This document shows, one piece after another, positions 24,882 through 34,599 of a DNA stretch of 64,000 bases. The notes beneath the pieces were generated by a model. The model was not told the origin of the DNA, did no database searches, and saw only the letters and a list, made by a program, of their open reading frames with translations. Both the position numbers and the translations under genes were made by a program. Source of the stretch: Clostridium sp. C8-1-8 (GTDB taxonomy: Bacteria > Bacillota > Clostridia > Clostridiales > Clostridiaceae); NCBI RefSeq assembly GCF_009928445.1, contig NZ_JAABNO010000002.1:124001-188000 (forward strand), in the 5' to 3' direction. Position 1 is the first letter of the stretch, and the number at the start of each line of letters is the position of its first letter.

Positions 24882-27800
24882 ATATATATATGAGCAAGTT
24901 GCAAAACACAATTTATCTCAACAAGACGCTAAGGACATGCTAGTAGAATTAAAGGAAATTAGTAATATCAGTAGAGATGGCATTGCAGTTATAGGGATCG
25001 CATGCAAACTTCCAGGTGCTCAAGATATAGATGAGTATTGGAGAAATTTAGAAGAAGGTAATCAGTGTATTTCTCAATTTCCAGAGAATAGAAAGAAAGA
25101 TACTGAAATTATGTTTTCTAACTCAGTAATGAATTTTTTAGCTGGGAAAAGCATTCCAGAGGAAGAGCAGGAAAAAGATTATTCAGTCGGTGGTTATTTA
25201 AAGGAAATTGATAAATTTGATGCGGGCTTTTTTAGAATTTCTCCTAAGGAATCTCAGTATATGGATCCATATCAGAGAATGATTTTAGAAACTTCATGGG
25301 AATCTATTGAAGATGCAGGATATAGTAGTGACGACATTTATGGTACAAGAACTGGAGTATTTATAGGTAGAGATTACACTCCAGTGTCAATATATAAGTA
25401 TTTAGCTAAGCCAGATCCAATGAATTTGACAGGATCATGGACAGGCATAATGGCTAGTCGTATATCTTATATATTTAATTTGAAAGGTCCAAGTATGGTT
25501 GTTGATACAGCATGTTCATCAGGTTTGGTTTCCATCCATAAAGCCTGTGAGTCTCTATACTTAAAAGAATGTGATATGGCCATTGCTGGAGGAATTAATT
25601 TAAATAGTACACCATTAAAATCAGTATCAGAAGCATTTGATATGGTAATAGTGGAATCAAAGGATGGTAAACTCAGACCTTTTGATAAAAGTGCAAGTGG
25701 AACTATATGGGGAGAAGGTGTCTGTACAGTATTACTTAAACCTTTGGCTAAAGCTATCGAGGATGGAGATAATATACATGCAGTAATAAAAGGCAGTGCT
25801 ATAAACAATGACGGAGCTTCTAATGGTATTACTGCACCTAATGCTGAGGCTCAAGAAGATGTAATATTAAGAGCTTGGAAGCAGGCAAATATAAACCCAG
25901 AGACGATATCTTATACTGAAGCTCATGGAACAGGAACTGTTCTTGGGGATCCTATAGAAATAAAAGGCTTGATGAATGCGTTTAGAAAGTATACAGATAG
26001 AAAGCAATTTTGTGCAATAGGATCTGTAAAGCCTAGTATTGGACATACAGTAGCTACATCAGGAGTTGCTGGGATGATTAAAGTAATACTTTCAATGAAA
26101 AATAAAAAGATTCCAGCTACATTAAATTTTCAAGAACCTAATCCATACATTAATTTTTCTGAATCTCCTGTATATGTAAATGATAAGCTAAGAGAGTGGA
26201 AAAAAGAAGATACTCCTAGAAGAGCTGGAGTAAGTTCCTTTGCATTTAGTGGAACAAATTGCTATGTTGTATTAGAAGAAGCACCGCAAATACCCAAAAG
26301 TTTTATAAATAATTCAATATACAAAGAAAGAATAATAACTTTATCGGCTAAAAAAGAGAGTGTATTAAAAGAGCTTATACAAAGATATGATACATTTTTA
26401 AAAAATGTTGATAAAGAGCAGTTTGATGATATATGTTATACGGCAAATGTAGGACGAGGACATTATAATTGTAGGTTAGCTATAATTTGTAGTAGCTTAG
26501 ATGATTTAAGGGGAAAAGTTAGAGAACTATTAAAAAAAGATTTTAAGACAGATGAAGCAAATGGTATTTATTATGGAGAGTTTAGAGTTGTATCAGAAAA
26601 TAAGAAAGATATAGTAGAAGGTGAAGTTATTGAGTCAGAAATAAAAAAAGGTAGTGCTATATTTAATAAAAGAATAGAGAATAACTTTACTGATGATTCA
26701 GGTATCGACGATCTAATGATTGAAATATGTAAGAATTACACTAAAGGTATGGATATAAGTTGGAAGAAGATTTATGAAGGCCAAAAGAGAGTAAGAGTAA
26801 GCATTCCTGTTTATCCTTTAGAAAGAGTAAGATATTGGGCTGATGTAAAAGATTTTGATCTATATGAAAGTAAAAAAAATCCTAGAAAGATTCATACACT
26901 GGTGGAAAAACATGTCTGTGATTCTGTTAATGAGAGAATTTATTCAACTATATTAAGCCCAGAAAAAGACTGGATATTGAAGGAGCATAGATTATTAGAA
27001 CATTATGTTGTTCCAGGTACTGCATGTTTAGAAATTGCATTAGAGGCTTACCAAAGACTTTCTAATAATAACGAATTCGAATTAAGGGATGCTACATTTT
27101 TAACACCAGTTGTAGTAAATAGTGGTGAAGAAAAGGAAATTAGGATTATCTTAAGAAAAGAAAAGGATTATTTCGTTTTCAATATTGTGAGCCAATCTAC
27201 AAAGGATTACTACAAAGAAGATGACATTGAAATGATTTCAAATTGGGTATTACATGCACAGGGTGAGTTTCATAAAGTTGATAAGCATGAAATACAAGGT
27301 TTTAGTATCGAAGAATTAAAGCAAAAGTGTGGGTTAAAGATAGAAAGCATGGATGAAAATACTTCTTCTGGAGCTTTTCAACTAGGAAGAAGATGGCTAA
27401 ATGTAAAGAAAAAGTACATGGGAAGTAATGCGCTAATTGCTGAATTAGAATTACTTGATGAATATAAGGTTGAAGTTAAAGATTTTATTATACATCCAGC
27501 ATTGATGGATAATGCTGTTAATGTTATAAGTCAAAATCTAAGTGAAGGAATACATTTGCCATTTACTTATAAAAAGATGAGAATATATGGAGCATTACCT
27601 AGCAAAATATATAGTTATCAAGAAATATTGAATGATGGTAGTAATGCTACAGGAATAATTGAGTTAAATGCTAAGATATTAGATGAAAAGGGAAAGGTGA
27701 TTGCAGAAGTTGAAAATTACATGCTTAAAAGAATAAACGAAAATGATATTAGACTGGAAAGCAACTCTAACATACAGTATTTTGATCTTAGATGGGTAGA

Positions 27801-30800
27801 AGAAAAAGCTAATGATAATCGAAACAAGACTATCGATGGCAGTATATTGGTCTTTTGTGATGAAATAGGATTATCTAGAAAGCTGATTCCGCTTTTTAAA
27901 ACATTAAAAGAAAATATAATTGAAATAGAGATAGGAAAAAAGTTTAATATAAAAGACTATAATCATTTTATGATTGAAGATAATGAAGATAGTTATCAAC
28001 AACTTTTTAGTATGTTAAAGGATAGAAACATAAGTGAAATAGTTCATTTAACTAGCTTGCAAGGCAATAACTCTATAGATACAATAAATGATCTTGATAA
28101 ATCTCAAAAAATGGGAATAATGTCTGTATTCTATATTGTTAGAGCTATATACAATAACAACATACAGAGAAATATAAACATTACACTAATTACTGATTGT
28201 GCTAATGAAATAACAGGGAATGAACTTGTAATAAATCCTCAAAATGCGTCACTTTGTGGATTGGCAAAAGTAATTAGAAGTGAGGTCTCGAATCTTAATT
28301 GCAAATGTATAGATATAGATAGTACTGTTGAACTTAATGAGATTATCAATGAGATAAATTCTACCGAAGAAAATGGTGTTATTGCTCTACGTAATAACAA
28401 GAGATATAGCGAAGAGCTTGGAATTATAGATATTGACAAATACCAATTGAATGATATTACATTCAAAGACGGGGCAGTATATATTGTTACAGGTGGTGCC
28501 GGTGGAATAGGATTAGAGTATACCAAGTACCTGGCATCTAAGTGTAAAGCAAAAATTGTTGTTCTAAATAGATCTAGTATGCCAGAAAAGAAATATTGGG
28601 ATAAGATACTTTTTGATAATAATAATACAAAATTATGTAATAAGATAAATACCATAAAAGAGATAGAAGAAACAGGTTCAGAGATTATCCAATATAGTGT
28701 TGATGTTTCTGATTTCGATAAAATGAAGGATATATTAAATGAAATAAGAGATAAGTATAAGCGAATTGACGGTGTAATACATTGCGCAGGTGTTCCTGGT
28801 GAAGGTCTTATTGTAAAAAAGGATATAAACAAGTTTATAGAAGTTATAAGACCGAAGATTTTGGGAACTTGGGTATTAGATGAGCTAACAGATAAGGATG
28901 ATTTAGATTTCTTTATAATGATTTCTTCAATAGGTTCATTTATAGGAGGTGTAGGACAAGGTGACTACACAGCTGCCAATGCGTATTTAGATTCTTTTGC
29001 TAAATTAAGAAGTAGAAAAGGAAGAAGAACACTTACAATAGATTGGCCAACTTGGAAAGATGTTGGTATGGCTGTTGAAAATAATTCGAATTTTGATGTT
29101 GGTGTCTTCAAGGCAATTTCAACTAAAAAAGCGATGAGTTCCTTCGAAGAGGTTTTTATGAGAGATATAAACCGTGTTGTTATATCAGAGCTGAATTTAG
29201 AAGGAAAAATTGTAGATCAAGTAGGAAACCAAACTTTCAAATTTAATAATGAGATAATGTCAAAGTTTAAGAAAAAAGTAGCTAAGTCTGATGCAGATGC
29301 TACTAGAGATGTAGCGTTAAATGGAAGAGCATCAAATGAGTATACCCCTTTAGAAAAGAGACTTGCGTGTATTTGGGGAGAAGTATTAGGACTTGATGAG
29401 ATTAGTATATACGATAATTTTTATGAAATTGGTGGAGACTCAATTCAAGCAATCAAGATTACAAATGAAATTAATAAGGACATAGTGGAGAAGATATCCA
29501 TGAATGATGTCTTTGAAAATACAACTATAGAGGCTTTGGCAACTCATATTGATAAGCACCAATCTTCAGAGGTAACAGCTCTTATTGAAAGTAATGAGGT
29601 TGAAAAAACTTATGAAGATCATAAAGAAGAAGTATTTGATCTATCTCATGCTCAGCAAAGAATTTGGTTTTTACAAAAGCTAGAACCTGAAATGTTTGCA
29701 TATAACTTATCTACTAAGGTAGACATACATGATGAAATTGATTTAGCAGCCTTAAATATAGCGGTAAATATAATGCTTAAAAGACATAGTTCACTTCGTA
29801 CTATATTTATTGAAGATAATGGTATTCCTAAACAAATGATTTTAGAAAGTGCCAATTTGGAAGTGAAATATGAAGATATTTCAAGTAACGAAGATAGTAG
29901 GGAGTTGCTTGGAGAGTTGGTTTACAAACTAAATAAGCTCCCTTTTGATTTGGAGAAGCTGTTGATAAGAGTGATATTATTTAAAGTCAAAGAAAAAGAG
30001 TATTGTTTTTATTGTGGAATTCATCATATTGTAATTGATGGTTGGAGTTTCTCAGCGATAATGGATGAGCTTATGGAGGTTTATAGAATCTGTACATTAG
30101 GTAATAGAGTTGATAGTAGAGAAATAGGTCCAAGATATAGCAACTTTGTAACTAGTCAAAAAGAATGGTTTAATAGTGATGAATGTATAGATATGGAAAA
30201 GTATTGGACTAATGAATTAAGTAAACCTCTACCAAACTTAAATCTTCCTACTGATTTTCCTTATCCACAAACACAAACGTATAATGGGAACTTTATTAAA
30301 TATACATTAGATTTTGAGACTGCCCAGAGAGTAAAAAATGTATCCTCAAAATTGAATTTAACAACAAATATGCTTCTTTTATCTTCATACTTTTTGTTTT
30401 TAAATAAAATCACAAAGGATAATGACATTATTATTAGTACCCCTGTGTTAGGTAGAGATGATAAAAGTTTAGAAAACATGGTTGGATTACTTATTAACTC
30501 CATATGTATTAGAATTAACTTTTCTGGTATAGAAAGTTTTAGAGACTTAGCTAATGTTGTTAAGGAAAAAACCTTAAATGGATATAAAAATAGTAAGTAC
30601 CCATTCGACATGCTTGTTACAAAAATAAATCCTGAACGTAATCTTACTAGAAATGTTATATTCCAAACCTCATTTAAATTTTATAAGCAGTTTCATACAC
30701 AAAGTAATAACATAAGTCAATTTGAGATAAGTTTACTGTGTGAAGAGAAGGAAGATAAGATTAATTTTACTATAGAATACAATACAGATTTATTCAGAGA

Positions 30801-33303
30801 TGAGACAATAGAGCGTTTTTCAAAATATTTTATCCATATATTAGAAAACTTGCAATATAATCTCGATATTCCATTGAAGGAATTTAATATAATACCACAA
30901 AAAGAAAAAAAACTTCTGCTAGAAGATTTTAATAAAACTAAAATAGATTATGAGAATTATAAAACAGTAAGTGAATTGTTTGAAGAACAGGTATACAAAA
31001 CACCTAGTAATGTTGCCTTAGTATATAAAACAAAACAATTAACCTATAGTGAACTAAATACAAAATCAAATGGTTTGGCAATGGTTCTTAGAGAAAAAGG
31101 TGTGAAGCCAGATGATATAGTTGGAATAATGGTAAGACGATCACCAGAAATGATTATAGCTATATTGGCTATTCTTAAGGCTGGTGGAGCTTATCTGCCA
31201 ATAGACCCAGACTATCCAAGTGAGAGAATTAACTACATGCTTGAAGATAGTGGAACAAATGTGTTACTTACACAAGATGGACTTGATAGTAAAGTAGATT
31301 TTAACGGTCAATGCATAGACCTATTTAGAGAAGAATCTTATGGTTATGCAGATTTCGGCAATCTGGAAGTAGTAAATAATCCAAAAAACATAGCTTATGT
31401 AATATACACATCAGGATCCACAGGAAAGCCTAAGGGTGTAATGATTGAACACATGGCAGTAAACAATTTTATAAAAGGAATAACAGATATTATTGACTTT
31501 AGATCTGAAAAGACAATATTGAACTTAACTACTATATCCTTTGATATTTTTGTGCTGGAGAGTTTGTTGCCATTGATAAGTGGTGTAAAAGTTGTTATTG
31601 CAGATGAAGAGGAACAAATGGATGCAACACTTATAGATAAATTAATAGTAAAAAATAGAATTGATATGATACAGGCAACACCGTCAAGGATAAAGTTATT
31701 AATTGAAAGTGGTAGCAAGTTAAATTGTTTTAGATACTTGAAAGAGATAATGATTGGTGGAGAAGCTTTGCAGTATGAGCTGCTTAAACAAATAAAGTCA
31801 GTATATGATGGAAAGATATTTAATATGTATGGACCAACAGAAACTACAGTTTGGTCTATGGTAAAGGAATTAACAAATACTGATAATATAACAATTGGAA
31901 AGCCTATAGCCAATACACAAATTTATATATTAGATGAAGAAAATAAGCTTCAACCAATAGGAGTGAGTGGAGAACTTTGTATTGGTGGAGATGGTTTGGC
32001 AAGAGGATACTTCAACAGAAAAAATTTAACTGACGAGAAATTCATGGAGAGTCCATTTGAAAAAGGAAAAAGAATTTATAAGACAGGAGATTTGGCAAAA
32101 TGGCTTCCTAATGGAGAGGTAGAATTTCTAGGAAGAATGGATCAACAAGTAAAGATAAGGGGATATAGAATAGAGCTAGGAGAGATAGAGACAATACTAT
32201 CTCAACATAATGGCATAAAAGAGTGTGTTGTTACAGCAAGAGATAGTAAAGAAGGTTATAAATATCTTGTAGCTTACTATATGAGTTATGAAGAAATAGG
32301 TGTGTCAGAGTTAAGAGACTATATATCAAGAGAATTGCCAAGTTATATGATACCAGCCTATTTTGTGAGATTAGAGAAAATGCCACTAACACCTAACGGT
32401 AAGATAGATAGAAAGTCTCTGCCAGAGCCTATTAAAGATGAAAATAGTCACTTTATCAATTACAAGGAAGCAACTACCGAAATTGAGAAGAATCTTGTAT
32501 CTATATGGAAGAGTCTATTGGGAAGGGAGCAAGTTGGAGTAAATGATAATTTCTTTGAGTTAGGTGGCAACTCTTTACTTTTAGCTAGAATGCAATTAAG
32601 AATAGATGAACTGTATCCAAGTAAAGTAAAAATAGCGGATATTTTTTCGTATTCAACTATCGCTAAGCTATCAGAGTTTATAAATAAAAAAGAACCTGAT
32701 ATAAAAAAGAGGGTGGAAATAGAGAGCATTAAGTTACCTAAAGAGTATTTTATCGAAGAACATGAGGAAAATGAGGATACATTGATACAGTTCACAATTG
32801 ATAAAGAGACTGTAAATATAATTTTAGATATAGCTCAAGACAATAAAGTTAAATTGGAGGATGTATTATTAAGTATATATATATATGAACTTAATTGTAT
32901 GAGTGACCAAGAAAATATAACAGTTCAAACCTTCCTAGAGGGCATAAATGGAGTGTTTGCTCTAAGTATTGATATATCCAAATTAGCAGAAATAGAAGAG
33001 CTTTTTATTAATGTAAATAATATACGAAGAGGAATAACAGCTTCTCAGATATATGAGGTTGATAATATAGATAAATTAGTAAATAGTGAAGAGTGTTCCA
33101 TGATACCTATGTTTACAAATAGAAAATGTAATGTTGAAAAATTATTAGGTTTATATGACTTAGTAGTAAGAGTACAGGAAGGTGAAGATATAACATTTAA
33201 TTTCGAGTATAATGCATCAAATCTTAGAAATCACAAAATAAAAGATATGGCGTATCATTTCAGAGAATTATTAAAAACAATAGTATTAGAAAGGATGAAG
33301 TAG
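24862..33303 (+). CDS. Hybrid trans-AT PKS-NRPS: KS-DH-KR-ACP-C-A(Gly)-PCP plus C-lobe tail
   Basis: 2813 residues, GTG start 8 nt after AGGAGGG inside the preceding gene. Order: docking helices (KYIYEQVAKHNLSQQDAKDML); KS (33-475, Cys218); linker ending VYPLERVRYW; DH (about 680-985, His709, Asp883); KR (about 1190-1420, GGAGGIG, Tyr1369); ACP (Ser1527); C (about 1590-2010, HHIVIDG at 1721-1727); A (about 2055-2520, code DILQMGMVWK, predicted Gly); PCP (Ser2571). A C-lobe-only condensation tail (about 2618-2813) closes it. There is no AT or ER, so it would add a malonate unit, reduce and dehydrate it, then attach a second glycine. In the DH motif HxxxGxxxxP the Gly is Glu713, and DxxxQ/H reads DNAVN, so DH activity may be altered. 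The tail parallels that of the first PKS-NRPS. Confidence 0.93.
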   Translation: MEKKISKYIYEQVAKHNLSQQDAKDMLVELKEISNISRDGIAVIGIACKLPGAQDIDEYWRNLEEGNQCISQFPENRKKDTEIMFSNSVMNFLAGKSIPEEEQEKDYSVGGYLKEIDKFDAGFFRISPKESQYMDPYQRMILETSWESIEDAGYSSDDIYGTRTGVFIGRDYTPVSIYKYLAKPDPMNLTGSWTGIMASRISYIFNLKGPSMVVDTACSSGLVSIHKACESLYLKECDMAIAGGINLNSTPLKSVSEAFDMVIVESKDGKLRPFDKSASGTIWGEGVCTVLLKPLAKAIEDGDNIHAVIKGSAINNDGASNGITAPNAEAQEDVILRAWKQANINPETISYTEAHGTGTVLGDPIEIKGLMNAFRKYTDRKQFCAIGSVKPSIGHTVATSGVAGMIKVILSMKNKKIPATLNFQEPNPYINFSESPVYVNDKLREWKKEDTPRRAGVSSFAFSGTNCYVVLEEAPQIPKSFINNSIYKERIITLSAKKESVLKELIQRYDTFLKNVDKEQFDDICYTANVGRGHYNCRLAIICSSLDDLRGKVRELLKKDFKTDEANGIYYGEFRVVSENKKDIVEGEVIESEIKKGSAIFNKRIENNFTDDSGIDDLMIEICKNYTKGMDISWKKIYEGQKRVRVSIPVYPLERVRYWADVKDFDLYESKKNPRKIHTLVEKHVCDSVNERIYSTILSPEKDWILKEHRLLEHYVVPGTACLEIALEAYQRLSNNNEFELRDATFLTPVVVNSGEEKEIRIILRKEKDYFVFNIVSQSTKDYYKEDDIEMISNWVLHAQGEFHKVDKHEIQGFSIEELKQKCGLKIESMDENTSSGAFQLGRRWLNVKKKYMGSNALIAELELLDEYKVEVKDFIIHPALMDNAVNVISQNLSEGIHLPFTYKKMRIYGALPSKIYSYQEILNDGSNATGIIELNAKILDEKGKVIAEVENYMLKRINENDIRLESNSNIQYFDLRWVEEKANDNRNKTIDGSILVFCDEIGLSRKLIPLFKTLKENIIEIEIGKKFNIKDYNHFMIEDNEDSYQQLFSMLKDRNISEIVHLTSLQGNNSIDTINDLDKSQKMGIMSVFYIVRAIYNNNIQRNINITLITDCANEITGNELVINPQNASLCGLAKVIRSEVSNLNCKCIDIDSTVELNEIINEINSTEENGVIALRNNKRYSEELGIIDIDKYQLNDITFKDGAVYIVTGGAGGIGLEYTKYLASKCKAKIVVLNRSSMPEKKYWDKILFDNNNTKLCNKINTIKEIEETGSEIIQYSVDVSDFDKMKDILNEIRDKYKRIDGVIHCAGVPGEGLIVKKDINKFIEVIRPKILGTWVLDELTDKDDLDFFIMISSIGSFIGGVGQGDYTAANAYLDSFAKLRSRKGRRTLTIDWPTWKDVGMAVENNSNFDVGVFKAISTKKAMSSFEEVFMRDINRVVISELNLEGKIVDQVGNQTFKFNNEIMSKFKKKVAKSDADATRDVALNGRASNEYTPLEKRLACIWGEVLGLDEISIYDNFYEIGGDSIQAIKITNEINKDIVEKISMNDVFENTTIEALATHIDKHQSSEVTALIESNEVEKTYEDHKEEVFDLSHAQQRIWFLQKLEPEMFAYNLSTKVDIHDEIDLAALNIAVNIMLKRHSSLRTIFIEDNGIPKQMILESANLEVKYEDISSNEDSRELLGELVYKLNKLPFDLEKLLIRVILFKVKEKEYCFYCGIHHIVIDGWSFSAIMDELMEVYRICTLGNRVDSREIGPRYSNFVTSQKEWFNSDECIDMEKYWTNELSKPLPNLNLPTDFPYPQTQTYNGNFIKYTLDFETAQRVKNVSSKLNLTTNMLLLSSYFLFLNKITKDNDIIISTPVLGRDDKSLENMVGLLINSICIRINFSGIESFRDLANVVKEKTLNGYKNSKYPFDMLVTKINPERNLTRNVIFQTSFKFYKQFHTQSNNISQFEISLLCEEKEDKINFTIEYNTDLFRDETIERFSKYFIHILENLQYNLDIPLKEFNIIPQKEKKLLLEDFNKTKIDYENYKTVSELFEEQVYKTPSNVALVYKTKQLTYSELNTKSNGLAMVLREKGVKPDDIVGIMVRRSPEMIIAILAILKAGGAYLPIDPDYPSERINYMLEDSGTNVLLTQDGLDSKVDFNGQCIDLFREESYGYADFGNLEVVNNPKNIAYVIYTSGSTGKPKGVMIEHMAVNNFIKGITDIIDFRSEKTILNLTTISFDIFVLESLLPLISGVKVVIADEEEQMDATLIDKLIVKNRIDMIQATPSRIKLLIESGSKLNCFRYLKEIMIGGEALQYELLKQIKSVYDGKIFNMYGPTETTVWSMVKELTNTDNITIGKPIANTQIYILDEENKLQPIGVSGELCIGGDGLARGYFNRKNLTDEKFMESPFEKGKRIYKTGDLAKWLPNGEVEFLGRMDQQVKIRGYRIELGEIETILSQHNGIKECVVTARDSKEGYKYLVAYYMSYEEIGVSELRDYISRELPSYMIPAYFVRLEKMPLTPNGKIDRKSLPEPIKDENSHFINYKEATTEIEKNLVSIWKSLLGREQVGVNDNFFELGGNSLLLARMQLRIDELYPSKVKIADIFSYSTIAKLSEFINKKEPDIKKRVEIESIKLPKEYFIEEHEENEDTLIQFTIDKETVNIILDIAQDNKVKLEDVLLSIYIYELNCMSDQENITVQTFLEGINGVFALSIDISKLAEIEELFINVNNIRRGITASQIYEVDNIDKLVNSEECSMIPMFTNRKCNVEKLLGLYDLVVRVQEGEDITFNFEYNASNLRNHKIKDMAYHFRELLKTIVLERMK
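31391..32415 (+). repeat. Near-identical adenylation-domain block, copy 2
   Basis: Second copy of the ~1-kb block described at 22604-23628. It encodes the same specificity residues, so both modules should activate the same amino acid. Confidence 0.9.
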
Positions 33304-33304
33304 T

Positions 33305-34567
33305 ATGAAAAAGATAGCATTATTGTATCCAGGGCAGGGATCCCAATATGTTGGAATGGGAAGAGAATTTTATGAAAGATATAAAGTTTTTAGAGAGACT
33401 TTTGAAGAAGCTAGTGAAGTTTTAGGATTTAATATTGGAAAGTTATGTTTAGAAGGTGACATTAAAAAACTTACAATGACAGAAAACACACAGCCGGCTA
33501 TTTTAACTATGGGATTTGCTATGTTTAAAGTTTATATGGAGGAGATAGGTATAGAACCTTCATATATGGCTGGGCATAGTCTTGGAGAGATCACTGCGCT
33601 TACATGTGCAGGAGCTATAAGGTTTTGTGATGCATTAACAATTGTTCGTAATCGTGGCAAGTTTATGCAGGAAGCTGCGGCGCAAGGTGTTGGAGCGATG
33701 GCAGCCATAAGCAATTTAGATGTTAGCATTATAGAGGAGCTATGTAGTATATACAAAGATAATGGAAGGTTGGTTGTAGTATCTAACTATAACTCACCTA
33801 GTCAAACCGTTATATCAGGATATAAAGAATTTGTAAGAGAAGTATCAGATAAGCTTGAACAAAAAGGGGGACAAGTTTCTGAATTGAGTGTTAGTGCTCC
33901 ATTTCATAGTCCACTTATGAAGTCTGCAGCAGAAAAGCTTGAACAGGAATTAATAAAATACAAATATGAAGAGCCAAAATATCCAGTAATAACAAATGTA
34001 ACGGCTATGCCATACGAAAATAGTTCGGAAGTGGTTGGAAATTTAATAAGACAGATAGTTGAACCGGTAAGATGGCAGGAAACAATAGAGTATCTAGATG
34101 AACAGGCTATTCAAATTGCTATTGAACTTGGTCCCAAAAAGGTTCTTACAAAATTGATGAAAAAAAATTCGAATAAGATAGTAGCTTATAGCTACGATGA
34201 TAATGAAGAGGTAAAAAAGTTAAAGGATGATATCTCATTAATCAGTAATGTGAAAGAAAATAGAATGAGGTTCTTAACAAGAAGTATGGCTATAGCTGTT
34301 TGTACAAAGAATAACAATTGGAATAATGACGAGTATAAAAGAGGCGTTATAGAACCATATAAGAAGGTACAAAATATACAGGTAGAGTTGGAAAAGGCAG
34401 CAAAAGAACCTACAATGAGGCATATGGAAGAGGCTTTAGAGATGCTTATGTCAGTATTTAGGACTAAGGGTACATCGGTTGAAGAACAAAATGAAAGATT
34501 AAATCAACTATTTAATGAAACTGGAACCAGAAATTTATTTTTAGATTTTATTACGCAGAATAGCTGA
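33305..34567 (+). CDS. Discrete trans-acting malonyl acyltransferase fused to a CTKNNNW domain
   Basis: 420 residues. Residues 1 to about 300 are a FabD-like acyltransferase: LYPGQGSQYVGMG, catalytic Ser92 in GHSLGE, and His201 in APFHSP, the sequence expected for malonyl specificity. It would charge the ACPs of all five AT-less extension modules with malonyl units. Residues about 318-420 are an extra domain homologous to the standalone 119-aa protein encoded at 24522-24881 (shared AIAVCTKNNNWN, TKGT..EEQ, NETGT). Ordinary FabD proteins end near residue 310, so the extension is unusual. It lies 1 nt after the second PKS-NRPS gene and 32 nt before the next PKS gene. The extension may tether the AT to the megasynthase (inference). 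Confidence 0.92.
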   Translation: MKKIALLYPGQGSQYVGMGREFYERYKVFRETFEEASEVLGFNIGKLCLEGDIKKLTMTENTQPAILTMGFAMFKVYMEEIGIEPSYMAGHSLGEITALTCAGAIRFCDALTIVRNRGKFMQEAAAQGVGAMAAISNLDVSIIEELCSIYKDNGRLVVVSNYNSPSQTVISGYKEFVREVSDKLEQKGGQVSELSVSAPFHSPLMKSAAEKLEQELIKYKYEEPKYPVITNVTAMPYENSSEVVGNLIRQIVEPVRWQETIEYLDEQAIQIAIELGPKKVLTKLMKKNSNKIVAYSYDDNEEVKKLKDDISLISNVKENRMRFLTRSMAIAVCTKNNNWNNDEYKRGVIEPYKKVQNIQVELEKAAKEPTMRHMEEALEMLMSVFRTKGTSVEEQNERLNQLFNETGTRNLFLDFITQNS

Positions 34568-34599
34568 TATATATTTAAGGGAAGCGAGGTAAAGTAAAT

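Noticed and set aside
28239-28832. 197-codon minus-strand ORF
   Set aside because: Antisense to the KR domain of the second PKS-NRPS; low-complexity hydrophobic translation without family features.
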